Source of the DNA: Staphylotrichum longicolle
Taxonomy: Eukaryota; Ascomycota; Sordariomycetes; Sordariales; Chaetomiaceae
DNA: 64,000 nt
Direction of reading: 5' to 3'
NCBI GenBank assembly: GCA_019096155.1
Contig: JAHCVI010000001.1
Coordinates: forward strand, 5,332,001 to 5,396,000
Part shown: positions 45,874-56,160 of the stretch, one piece after another
How the letters are laid out: each line of letters begins with the position of its first letter
Numbering within the stretch: the stretch's first letter is position 1
Notes under the pieces: model-generated
Database searches by the model: none
Told to the model about the DNA's origin: nothing
Seen by the model: only the letters and a program-made list of their open reading frames with translations
Made by a program: the position numbers and the translations under genes

Positions 45874-46196
45874 ATGGGCGCCGTCGTCTCCTGCGTAAGT
45901 CAACCTTGCCTTCTTCACCCGCCCAACAAACCTTAAAAAGAAACAAAACTAACCCGCCCCACCAGATCCAATCGTGCTTCCGCACCATCGGCCGCACCAT
46001 CATGGCCATCATCAACGGCATCGGCAGCATCATCATGGCCATCGTCAACGGCATCGTCAGCTTCCTCGACATCGTCGTCGGCTTCCTGACCTGCAACACC
46101 TGCGGCGGCCGCCGCCGCCACCGCGGCACGACCGGCACCACGAGACGCCGCGGCTTCGGCCGGCGGAGGCACGTCGGCACCACGAGCACCATCTAA
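45874..46196 (+). CDS. 83-residue protein with acylation-type N-terminus and repeated hydrophobic segment
   Basis: Exon 1 (45874-45894) has only seven codons, MGAVVSC, and is joined by a 71-nt GT..AG intron (45895-45965) to exon 2 (45966-46196). Gly 2 and Cys 7 fit an N-myristoylation/palmitoylation signal (inference). A hydrophobic amphipathic core follows with an internal repeat: TIMAIINGIGS then IIMAIVNGIVS. After a CNTC pair comes a very basic, Arg/Thr-rich tail (GRRRHRG, FGRRRH). I recall similar small proteins in other filamentous fungi but know no function. It could be a membrane-bound peptide at the plasma membrane. Confidence 0.75.
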
Positions 46197-46506
46197 AAAT
46201 GAACGCTGCTGCTGCTGCTGCCTCACACGCTAGCTAGCGAAGATGGGTTGCCTGTCAAGGAAGGAGGGGAAGGGAAAGGGGGGTTGTAGGATAAGATTGC
46301 TTGTTCAGAGCTGGAGCGGAGCGCGGTGGATGATATGAGATACCCAATACCCGAGCTACGGCTTTTTTGACGTTGAGAGGGGAAGAGGGGAAGAGATGCA
46401 TTTAGCAAGCAGGGCTGGTTGTTTGTCCGTTGGGGTTTTCCTTGAGTCGATAGGGTTCACTGCATAATACATTTGCATTTTCTGAAGAAAAATCAGCTGT
46501 CGTTCA
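46197..46506. other. Convergent 3' spacer
   Basis: 3' ends of the miniprotein gene (+) and RAD1 (-). Nothing else seen. Confidence 0.4.
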
Positions 46507-49412
46507 TTATGCATCGTCCAACAAGTCCTTCGCAAAGAAACCGGATATCTGCTTAGCCGCCTCTTTCCCAACCAGCGGATGGAGCTCCTCCACCGTCATG
46601 TTAGCCACTTCCATAATGTTCTCCGTCTGGAGCGCGATGCTCATGATGTTGTGTGGCGTCACCCCCGGCACGGCAGCGAGCATCTCTTGAGGGACGATGT
46701 TGAACACCTGCTCCTCCGCCACCGTATCCTTATCCAGCCCCGCCCGGACGGCCGCGATCGGGTCCGGCTCCTCCTCCTGCGTCTTGAGCCGCTCAAAGAT
46801 CTCGGCCGTCTCGTACGGCGACGACGACCAGATGATGCGCAGCTTCGGGAACGCCAGCGTGAGCAGGACGATCTTGCTCTGCAGGTCGTTGGCGCCCGCG
46901 TTGGCGGCGCTCACGCTGGAGATGCTGCCCGAGAGGTCGGCGAACGGCTCGAGGGTGAAGCTCTTGTTCTGGTCGAACTCGATCAGCAGCATCGGGTTCT
47001 TGTAGTGCTGGAACATGGACTCGCACTGGCTGTACAGGCGGCCGTCTTTAAAGGAGCTGATCAGATCGCTCACGCTCTTGCGCTCCACGCAAATGGTCGG
47101 GCTGAGGATGTAATCGCCTACTGTGAGCATGCAGGGGACGATGATCATGGACCGCCCGTGCAGGAGCGACGGGAGGGATGAGCGGAACTCGCGCACGTCC
47201 ACCACGACTCGCGGTGGTTGGGCGGTGGCGGCGAGCTTCCCGCCGCCTGCGATACGTGTGTTGATGGTGCGGAGGAAGGCCTCTTGGGGGTCCTCGGCGC
47301 CGTGAGGGTCGACCGTCATGACGACTGACATGCTGGCGCGCTCCTTGATGAGTTTGGTGAATGCATCCTTTTCCCGGCGGACGGTTGAGAGATAGCGCTG
47401 CTCTTCAACTGAGCCGCCGTAGTATAAGAAATACACCCTCACGTTTCTGTCGTTGTGGGAGGAGCGATAAACCTCTACCCTCCGGATGAACGAGGCATCC
47501 GGCTCGTACATGATGATGTACTTTGGTTTGATCTCTTCCAAGATGTGTTCGTCCTGGTCGCCGTCATATGCGTGGATGACGACCAGATCTTGCATCTCGT
47601 ACAACTGGTAATAGTCGTCCATATCCTCCAAGGGGTCTGCAACGACGTCCTCTTTCTGTTTGGTCTCTTCTTCGGTGATTTGGACCTCAGCCATCAACTC
47701 GGCGACCTCGCCTGGCTTTTCAAAGTACTGCGCGATGCTCCCGTTGTCGAGACGGCCAGGGCCAGCGCCCACCATTCCGCCGCCACGCATCCGGCGTCTC
47801 TTGTTTGTTGGAGCCCGGGCTTTGGACTGACCCAGTCGAGGATCAACTGCACCAGCGAGGGCCTTTTGGTTATCCGAGAAAAGGTTGGCGTTCACTTGGG
47901 CAAACTCCCGCTTCCATTTGAGGTAGTTCCGCAGCTTCCTCCTCATCATGAAAGCTGCCGATGGCTTGTCTTCGTCCGGGTCGTGGAATTCTTCAACCTT
48001 TTTCTCCGTTCTTGGCTTGACGTGCATGGTTTGGAGGTAGTCGCGGAGCTGCCGGCACGTGTTGGTATCAGAGCACATGATGAGTATCGTGCCGTTGGAA
48101 TCATCGCGAACAGCGGGCTCAAAGTAGAGGTCCCGGTCGATTTCTTCCAGAACCTCGGCCAAGACAGCCCATTTCGGTTGCTCTTCCAGGACCGGCCGCA
48201 ACACATCAATATTAGCGGTGTCTGGGCCTGGTCTTTGGTCACTCGAATAGACCCGTCTTCTTGCAGTATCAAAAATGGTCTGAGCCGCGTCAAGGAATAG
48301 CCATGGGGATTGTGTCTGCCTTGTCGACCCCGGAGCAGGCGAGTGGGCCGCATGGATGGTGTCGAGTTGCTGGAGGAATGAGACGGCGTCAAGTGCCAAA
48401 ATGGATTGAAGCATCCCCCTGAGAATTGTCAGGTCGCCCACGATTTGCTTCGTCTTCCAGCTGACCCGATGCCAGTTCGGGTCCAGCTGGCGGCGCACAA
48501 TCATGTCGAAGTTTTTAAGCAGGGCGCTATCGAGGTTCCAATCGTCCATTTCAAGGCCGGTGTTTCCCTTTTTAAGCTCATGGATACTGACTTCGACGCA
48601 TTCCATGACAGCGTTCTGGATGTCCCGCATCGCGTCAGTCATGGGAACTTCGAGCTCGATCACCTCGGCTTTCTTCTTCCCCTCCAGGGCTTGCGCAACG
48701 TGCATATGGAAACGTGGCCAGAGCGAAGCCTTTCGCAAAAAGAGATTTCTCATCATGGTGGCTAACGGCGAGAACCCAGTGGTGAATGGATCTGGGTTGT
48801 CCGAAAATGCCTTCAAAAAGCCAACCTTGTTCTTCTGGCGGTATATTCTGAGAATGAAGGCTTCCAACGACGTGGCAACGACGCGATCAGCATGAAGGAC
48901 CACTATCCCCGTGATTGTCTCGGGGTTTAGAAGACCGGTCAACATATCAACGACCAGGATGCGGGATGTGATGCTGAAGATGCCTCCCGCTGCGTACATC
49001 TTCTCTCGCGCCGCCACGCTAGTGAAGTCGGTGTTGACAACGGTCAGACCCCGGGCACGGGGCGACATGCTGATGGCGGCATGTTCGGCGAGGGCCTCGC
49101 CAATCCAGGCGTTTTCCCTGTCCTCTGCACCCACGATGACGATCAGGTTGTTCCCTGCGGCATCGTATGAGTGGAGGAGGTTGGTGATGAGCCGCATGAG
49201 GCCGAGACCCCGAGCCAGGACGACGAGCTCATCTTCCTTTCGGAGCTCCTCAAAAAGCTTCTGCTGGTAAATCTAGGAACCGTGTGAGTGCGATGCCCGA
49301 CACCAACTTCGACAACCTCGTCACTCATCTGTCAACGTACCAGAGGCAGTGAGAGCTTCACGGGCTGCACAGGCTGCGCCTGCGCCGGCTGTGAGGTGCC
49401 GGCAGCCGACAT
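46507..49412 (-). CDS. RAD1: RAD1/XPF structure-specific endonuclease subunit
   Basis: Exons 49412-49341 and 49272-46507 (intron 49273-49340) encode 945 residues. The N-terminal two thirds is the inactive SF2-helicase-like XPF region (IYQQKLFEELRK, then GLMRLITNLLHS). The ERCC4 nuclease has the ERKSVSDL active site at about 752, preceded by the VVVDVREFRSSLP aspartates. The last ~90 residues form the tandem helix-hairpin-helix used to pair with RAD10/ERCC1. The complex cuts the 5' side of the lesion in nucleotide excision repair and trims flaps in recombination; the Neurospora orthologue is mus-38. The 24-residue exon 1 is Gln/Pro-rich and supplies the only ATG upstream of IYQQK. Confidence 0.95.
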
Positions 49413-49836
49413 AGGGGGCTCGCTGTTAGAGGTCTCGTCTCAAAGAGGACATCCTTCTCGTCGCGGTAAGGTGCGGTGGCTTGTGGGACGTCGTTGTTGC
49501 CTGCCAGGAGTGTTCTTCCGGGATGGCAGCTGCAAAATAGCGGCAGCTGACTGTTTAGGCAGTTCGCCAAGCTTTTGGCACCTGGAGACTGCGTGGACTT
49601 AGAAGGGTCGACGTCATCGCCCGCCGCTTTGAACGCTCGTCCGCAACAAGGCTTCGACATAAAAAAGAGCCAACTTGAGGGGGCTTATGAATCCGGCTTC
49701 TAAACTTTCTCTTTCTATTCATCTTCTACAACACCAAACAAGCGGTAGACTCCGAACGTTAACTGCCAACTCAAGAAACACATCAACTTCAAGACCCGGC
49801 CCACATTCCTTCCACAACCCCTGTCAGCCAGCCAAC
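49413..49836. promoter_or_regulatory. Divergent promoter, RAD1 (-) and 69-residue gene (+)
   Basis: A 424-base spacer between two start codons. A CT/CA-rich leader at 49690-49836 precedes the small gene. Confidence 0.4.
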
Positions 49837-50116
49837 ATGGACTCTTCCAAGACCACCCAGCAGCAGAAGGACACCAACCAGCCGGTGAGTCGGTCGCAGC
49901 CACGGAGATCACAGATTTCCAGGGAATGCGTGACAGGAACTGACATGTTCAAAGACCGAGGGCAACAACCCTATGAGCAAGGCGGCAGACAGCCTGAAGG
50001 CTGCCTTCCAGGCACACTCGGCGAACCCCGGCCCGGCCATGCCCAAAGAGTTCAACGTCCAGGAGGAAGGGACCAAGGAGGAACGCCGCAAGAAGGCACA
50101 GGAGCTGAACAAGTAA
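49837..50116 (+). CDS. Small 69-residue hydrophilic protein
   Basis: Exons 49837-49884 and 49955-50116 (intron 49885-49954, 70 nt, GTGAGT..AAAG) join in phase 0. The protein begins MDSSKTTQQQKDTNQP, then has an Ala-rich helix (SKAADSLKAAFQAHSANPG), MPKEFNVQEEGT, and a charged helix (KEERRKKAQELNK). It is hydrophilic, lacks Cys and Trp, and looks like small disordered stress/LEA-like proteins of filamentous fungi; no function is known to me. The 151-codon frame over the same DNA reads through the intron and is rejected. Confidence 0.6.
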
Positions 50117-51015
50117 ACGAGGGTTGCTAGGTTGTTTTTTGTATGATCAGAGGAGACAGGTAGCCAAACAACGCTTTGGGTGGCTTTCCAGTCCCTGTCC
50201 CGATACCTTGAAATTCGGTGCTTGTGCTGCCAAAGCAAGCATACTTGGTAGGTACCTAGCCGGTTTGCGTGTATTCCAGACCTGCAGCTGCCTAGTCAGC
50301 TGTCTCTGCATCATCGAAGCAGGTTTTGCATTGATCACTCACAATCCCTGAGTGTCTCCGAGTTGAATGTGCCTTCCATCACAGAGGTGTCAGAAGGAGT
50401 GGTCGTGCATCTGGTAACAGATCCAAAGTTACCGTAAAAAACGAACCCCACCTTGGGCCTTCGTGGCGGTGCCCCAGCGGAATTTCACTTGCCTTTGCTC
50501 TGGACGGAGCTGAGCACCTCCACTGAGCCAGCCTGTCCCTGACTGTGAGCCTGCGGCCTGTGATGCAATCTGAGTCAAGGAACCGAAGCTTACTGTGCAC
50601 ACCAACCACAAAGGTTACGAATCCCCATACGAAATTTGTTGAGACCGCCTTTGCGGCCCCGACACCCTGAAACGTCTATCAATTGCCTCTGGGCTTCTTC
50701 GCGGTTCCGCACCGACCGAACCCCCGCATTGCTCGGTCTAGCATCCAGCATCGACTGCCCCTCCTCGGAAGATAGGGCCGAGTCCTGGATGCATCCCGGT
50801 CCCCGACCTCGCCGCAATTAGCGCTGCCTATCACCCGCTCGTGACAGACGCTGCACGAACAACACCCAGCCCGACAAGCTCTACCATTCACCAACTGCAG
50901 CGCGGCCGCAACCCTCCGCCTGTTGCGGAATCACGATCAATACCTGTCCGTCTCCCGGAAGCGTCGCGCACAGGCATCCAGCACACCCGATACCTCGACA
51001 GCTTCCGTCTTCGCA
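50117..51015. other. Spacer before WASP
   Basis: No supported gene. TAGGTACCTA palindrome at 50249-50258. The WASP promoter and leader lie near 50840-51015. Confidence 0.4.
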
Positions 51016-53074
51016 ATGCCGTCGATACTGAACGACGACGACCGCGAGACTGTGAAGCGCTTCGTGCCCAAGCAGACCAACAAGATCCATGCCGTTGCCG
51101 TCGCTCGGCTCTACGTAGCCTATCCGAACCGGTCGAAATGGACATACACAGGCTTGCAAGGCGCCGTCGTGTTGGCGAATGATCTCGTCGGCAACACGTA
51201 CTGGGTCAAGATGGTGGACATCTCGGTAGGTCTTTGAAGCTTGGAGTTCTGTGAAGTGGATACAGTTTGTTAACTGGCAGGCAGCCCGGAAACCGAGGGG
51301 TGATCTGGGACCAGGAAATCTACGAGAATTGGAACTACAACCAGGACCGCGTCTTCTTTCACACCTTTGAGCTCGAAGAATGCCTGGCTGGACTATCCTT
51401 CGTTGACGAAAAGGAAGCGAAGCAATTTCTGAAGAAGATGAACGACAGGGAAAAGAACGCAAGCAAGGCGACCCTGAAAACGCCGTTTGGGGGGGCTGCG
51501 CCCGCGAGTCACCACAAACACCACCACGGGCTCTTTGGAGGTCTCTTTGGAGGCCATCGACACTCCTCAGCCCCCACACCTCCTGAATCGCCGCGGGTAT
51601 CCGCGCCAACAAGGGATCACCGGTCTGGAAGCGTGAATGGGTACTACGAGCAGGCGGCGCCGCCCGCAGCAGCACCCTCGGCGTTTGCCAAACTTGATGC
51701 CTTTGACCCGCAATGGAGGGAGAACTTTGGAGAAGACCTGACGGCCAAGGGCTTGACCGACGACTTTATCCGTGAAAACCAGGACTTCATTGTCGACTTC
51801 CTCAAGCAAGAGCAGGCAGCCCAGGCCAAGCAGGCAGTTTCCACCCCTCCTCCGCCTCCCCCGCCGCCTGTCAATGGGTCTGGAACAGGACTGAGAGCGC
51901 CGCCTCCTCCTCCCCCTCCGCCAGCAGTCGCGCCTCGGCCGGTTCCCGAAACCGTTACGGCACCTCCCGCACCCCCAGCACCTCCGGCCCCGAAAAGAGG
52001 ACCGGCTCCTCCACCACCCCCGGCGCCGAGGCGCTCCGGCAAAGCCGAGGCCGAACCAACACCATCCCGAGACTCGCCGCCTCCTCCTGCCCGGCCAAGG
52101 TTCGCCGTTCCCCCGCCCTTGGCGGATGCTGGAAAGTACGCGCGTGTGGATCCCCCTCGTGCTGTGCCAGCACCTCCCGCTCCTGGCCCGCCGCCGCCAC
52201 CTCGACCTCCTAAGACGCCCATCGAGAATGCGGAGCCGTCGCAGCGATTCGGTGTTCCTCCGCCGTTTACCGGCCAACGGAGCGTACCTCCCCCGCCCCC
52301 CAGCCGCGGTGCTGTCCCTCCTCCGCCTCCGTCTCGTGAGCCGGTCCATGCACACATCGCAGCAGCTCCTCCTCCGTTACCTCCCAAGACGCCTGCCGCA
52401 AGTGCCCCGCCGCTGCCGCCCCAAGCTCTCGACCACCCCCTATGCTCCCGGCTAGAAACCCGGTTCCTCCCTGCCCACGTCGAATGCGCCGCCTGCACCA
52501 CCCCTGCCTAGTTCGGGCGCACCACCCGCACCCCCCTCCTCCGCCGCTGCCCGCGTCAAATGCCCCTCCAGCGCCTCCTGCCGCCCATGTCTGGTGCCGC
52601 GCCGCCACCGCCGCCGCCACCTCCCCCTCCTCCCGGTCCCAGCTTCGGCGGCGTCCCACCCCCTCCGCCGCCTCCGCCTCCTCCGAACCGCGATTCCGGG
52701 TACTCATCGAGCGCACCGGCTCCCGCCCTCCCGTCAGCCGATTCGGGCCGCTCCGCCATGCTCGACAGCATCCGTGGAGCGGGCGGTATCGCGGCGCTCA
52801 AGAAGGTCGATCGCAGCCAGATCCGCGACCGCAGCGGAGCCGCTGTCGCTGGCGGCGGCGGCGATACCGGACCCCACGGGAGCGGACTGCCGCCTGCGGG
52901 GGTTGCGCCCGGAGGAGCCGGCGGAGGCATGGCTGATGCCCTGGCCGCGGCGCTGCAGAAGCGCAAGGAGAAAGTCAGCCGTAGCGGTGAGTACCTGTTC
53001 ATTGCAGAAATTCAATCAAGCCTATCGGTGCTAACAGTTCTACAGATGACGAGGATGATGACGATGATTGGTGA
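51016..53074 (+). CDS. LAS17: WASP/LAS17 actin nucleation-promoting factor, frame broken in polyproline region
   Basis: Exon 1 is 51016-51225, then exon 2 from 51285; the last two coding pieces end at 52986 and run 53046-53074. Residues 1-130 are a WH1 domain (AVARLYVAYPNRSKWTYTGLQGAVVL, NRGVIWDQEIYENWNY). A GBD-like helix follows (FGEDLTAKGLTDDFI), then a polyproline region, a WH2 motif (GRSAMLDSIRGAGGIAALKKV), and an acidic tail ending DDDW. WASP recruits Arp2/3 to start actin patches for endocytosis. Oddity: the frame meets a TAG at 52509-52511, yet the WH2/acidic part lies in the same frame. Between them Pro-rich text moves through the other two frames. Either an intron (a GC donor is present at 52398, with an acceptor near 52568) or single-base errors in C-runs explain this. 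Confidence 0.87.
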
Positions 53075-53916
53075 TCTCGTGCAACGGAACATTCCCCGCT
53101 TGCTCAGCGCTCGAGTGTGAAGAGGACGAAGTTGGAAAGTAGCTCTCACAGCGAGGTTAGGTTGGAGAGGAGACACAGCAGGGGTGGAACGAGGATCAAG
53201 AATGAGAGAATGGAAATTATCGACGTGTTCATGGGATGTTGAATGGATGGGTTTACGGCTTGGAAACTTCAACCTTGCCAGGTATCGTGTACCTCTTGTC
53301 AGGGAAGCTTTAGCTCAGGCAAGGGGAAGGGTATCATTCGATTGTAGATAGTTGCGAACAACAAAAGGCAGAGCTTTCGCCAACGTTAGACACCCATTGT
53401 TTCACTGCCAACACGCTTCAGAAACTCCGTACATGAACACTTAACCAAGCCGAGTTGAACATTCAGAGGCGATCTTGAAGATGCTAAGGTTTGGGAATCA
53501 GACTCCAGCGTTCATGCCTATGGAAAGTGTCTACCAACGCATAACACCCCATGTCCCCAAAGCTAAAGAGGAAGAAGACGGAACAGACTCATTACCCTAG
53601 CGAACTAGCTCGATGCGCAAAAACAAGAGAGAAATCCGGTGATGACGTCTCTCCCATCATGACCGGACCCCGTCTCCTTTTCAACCGCACAACACCTCAC
53701 ACCCCAGGACGAGATATCCACCAACTGTCGGGGAACTCTGGGCTGCAACGGCGAGGCGCAGCCCAGCGTTTGAGAGAGAAGACAGTTTTTTGCTTTCCGT
53801 GTCCCCGGACCCTCGCGGGTGAGAGAGAGGTCGGAGCCAGAAAGGGTGGTGTCCTCGCCCTGAGAGCGAGCACCCGACTCTGTGATCCACGCGGCCCCGG
53901 TGGCGATGTTTTTCGT
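53075..53916. other. Convergent 3' spacer
   Basis: 3' ends of WASP (+) and eIF1A (-). The open frame at 53551-54087 overlaps eIF1A antisense and is not supported. Confidence 0.4.
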
Positions 53917-54583
53917 TTAAATGTCGTCGATGGCAATCTCCTTGCCGGCGTTGTTGCCGCCGGCCTCGTCATCGCTGTCGCGGTCCTCGTCGAACTCGAA
54001 GCCGCAGTCGCCGTCCTCGCCAGGGCCGAAGGTATCGGTCTCGTTGATCTTGGCCGTGTCGGGCAGCTCGCCGTACGCCTTGCTTGAGGGGAGTCAGTAG
54101 ATGCGATGATTATACGAGGCGAGATTGTGGGAGGGGGTGGTGGCAACGTACAGAGAACGGGCTTCGTCGGCCGAGTACTTGAGGATAACGTCGCCCTTCT
54201 CGTCCTGGTACTCGCGCAGCGAGACGAGGATGATGTCGCCGTTGTTGATCCAGATCTTTTTCCGCAGCTTGCCGCGGATCAGACCCAGACGCTTGACGCC
54301 GTCGAAGCACTATACGCCCAGTTAGCGGTCTTTGTTACTTTGCTTTCTTTTCGCGGTGAGATATCGTACCATGGCCTCGAGTCTGCCGTTACCCAACATC
54401 TTGAGAACCTGGGCGTACTCCTGACCTTCCTCCTTGAAGTTCAGCTCGCGCTTCTCATTGCTATTGCAGGCGTTAGCGGTCTCGCAATTTTATGGATATG
54501 TCGGGCAGAGGCGCGGCGACGCACTCGTTCTCGTTCTTTCCCCTACGGCGGTTCTTGCCACCCTTTCCCTTGTTCTTCGGCAT
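53917..54583 (-). CDS. TIF11: Translation initiation factor eIF1A
   Basis: Four predicted exons (54583-54525, 54460-54370, 54309-54152, 54082-53917) give 157 residues. The basic start [20 protein letters not shown], the OB-fold ([51 protein letters not shown]) and the acidic end with DDI are all eIF1A hallmarks. It binds the 40S A site with eIF1 and directs scanning and start-codon selection. The splice at 54525 uses a GTGCGT donor; joining to the acceptor at 54461 yields the conserved NENDNEKREL. Confidence 0.95.
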
Positions 54584-55052
54584 GTTGACGGAGCGCGCTT
54601 AGGCGATGATCCGCGAGTAAAAATCGGTTTCAAAGAAAAAGGCCGGCGATGAGAACCGGACTGAACGATTTTTGTGGTCGGTGTCGATGCCGAGCGATGC
54701 CGATGGAGGTGAGAAACAAGGCTCAAAGAGAGGGGCAGGCGCGGTGGGGTTTATATGACTCTTTCGTGGGGCGCATGGGTGTGTTGGGTTTCGTCTTGTG
54801 AGTTTGGTCCAGTGGCGGGGTGGGGCTCGGGTGGCTAACGAACCCTCTTTGCCCGTGCGCCTGCCAGGATTCATCGTGGTCTGTGCCTGAGCCTGGGAGG
54901 ATCGAATGTTTCGTACGAAGTACGAAATATCACGGTAAATTACGACTTTAGAACCAGAACCACACCTCACCTGAAGTTTTGGAAAGTCAACAAACGGTGC
55001 TGGACAACGTCACAAAAAGCCTATCATAGCCCACAAGTTATCTTAGCGGTGA
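54584..55052. promoter_or_regulatory. Divergent promoter with a perfect dyad
   Basis: Spacer between eIF1A (-) and the gene at 55053 (+). It holds the 8+3+8 inverted repeat at 54909-54927. Confidence 0.45.
54909..54927. promoter_or_regulatory. Perfect inverted repeat TTTCGTAC-GAA-GTACGAAA
   Basis: Two perfect 8-base arms around a 3-base centre, in the shared promoter of eIF1A and the gene at 55053. Its shape suits a dimeric DNA-binding protein; no known factor was recognised. Confidence 0.45.
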
Positions 55053-55967
55053 ATGCTTAGGCACCTTTGGCGGAGCACGGCAATGTTTCGACATACTCTG
55101 CGGCGTTTACAAAGCCAACATTCGGCTGCCCGGCCTCCAGCCAAGGTCAATACTTCGACAGCTTCAAATCTGATCACACCAGAATTGCGGCGAGAGTACA
55201 CCCCAAGTCAGAGGGTAGTGAATTTCGCAAACGAGTTAAGGATAACTTTCCCGTCTGCAATGCGACCAGGGCCCGGCCAAAAGACCAAGGACTTCCCCAT
55301 CCGCTTCTACATCTGCAAGCACCACGTCTTCTCTTTTTACCACGTCAAGTTCCTCCAGGCATTCGAGCACCCCGTCATCGACAAGATACTGCACTTTTAC
55401 ACGCAAGAGAAGCTATCCAGGCCCCTGTGGTGTTACGTGCAGTCCACGGCGGCAGACGGCAGCAACGCCGTCGTCCGCCAGACGAGTGAGAGAGCGGTCA
55501 GGGCGGCGCTCTTCAAGGCCCTGAACGCCGCCGGTTATGATTCATACGGCAAGAGCCTGGATGGGAGGCGGAGAACGATTCAAGGAACGCTTCGTATCCA
55601 AATCATGGAGCCCAAAACGATTCTGAAGGTCGACTTCCAGCAGCTGGTCAATTACCTGACAAACCTGGTTTCCCTCGGTCTGCCACGCCTCAAGAGTTCT
55701 CGAAGCGACATTGATGAGCACACGCAGCATCAGGTTGCTTCAGCATCGCGACCCCCTCGGTCAGAGGTCTCATTGGACCGGGAGCCCCGGAGTGGTGACG
55801 GCAAGGTTCCATCCATTGGAGCGGCAGCTGGTCTGCGAGGGCCTTCTAGCTCCGCCCGTAGGCCTGACAGACACAACCATAGAGGGCACAGCGCGCAGCT
55901 TCAACAGCGGCCTGCGAAGTCTTCTAAATCGACACCTGGCTCGCCCTCCGTGTCCAAACCGCACTAA
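55053..55967 (+). CDS. Unrecognised protein with mitochondrial-type presequence
   Basis: A single exon encodes 304 residues. The first ~45 residues are rich in Arg, Ser and His with no acidic residues (MLRHLWRSTAMFRHTLRRL), as in a matrix presequence; a second Met lies at 55083. A conserved-looking core follows (FPIRFYICKHHVFSFYHVKFLQ, PLWCYVQSTAADGS, TLRIQIMEPKTILKVDF) with mixed alpha/beta composition. The final ~90 residues are disordered, and another frame there is also open, so the 3' end may be spliced differently. I do not recognise the family; a mitochondrial translation or respiratory-growth role is possible from the presequence only. Confidence 0.55.
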   Translation: MLRHLWRSTAMFRHTLRRLQSQHSAARPPAKVNTSTASNLITPELRREYTPSQRVVNFANELRITFPSAMRPGPGQKTKDFPIRFYICKHHVFSFYHVKFLQAFEHPVIDKILHFYTQEKLSRPLWCYVQSTAADGSNAVVRQTSERAVRAALFKALNAAGYDSYGKSLDGRRRTIQGTLRIQIMEPKTILKVDFQQLVNYLTNLVSLGLPRLKSSRSDIDEHTQHQVASASRPPRSEVSLDREPRSGDGKVPSIGAAAGLRGPSSSARRPDRHNHRGHSAQLQQRPAKSSKSTPGSPSVSKPH

Positions 55968-56160
55968 CTTCATATCCTGTCTTGCTATCGCCAACAAAAC
56001 GACCGCGACCACTGCTGCTCAGGTGTCACTCGAGGGACTTAGGGACCGAAGTGCCACGTATATCGACATCGTGTCGGTATGTGCGATGGCTTCGTTCGAC
56101 CAAGTGTATTGGGAAACCGCTACTCCAAATCTATGTCGTACACCACCCGCTCGCTCCGGC

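Noticed and set aside
49675..50130. 151-codon frame over the 69-residue gene
   Set aside because: It reads through a clear GT..AG intron in a different frame.
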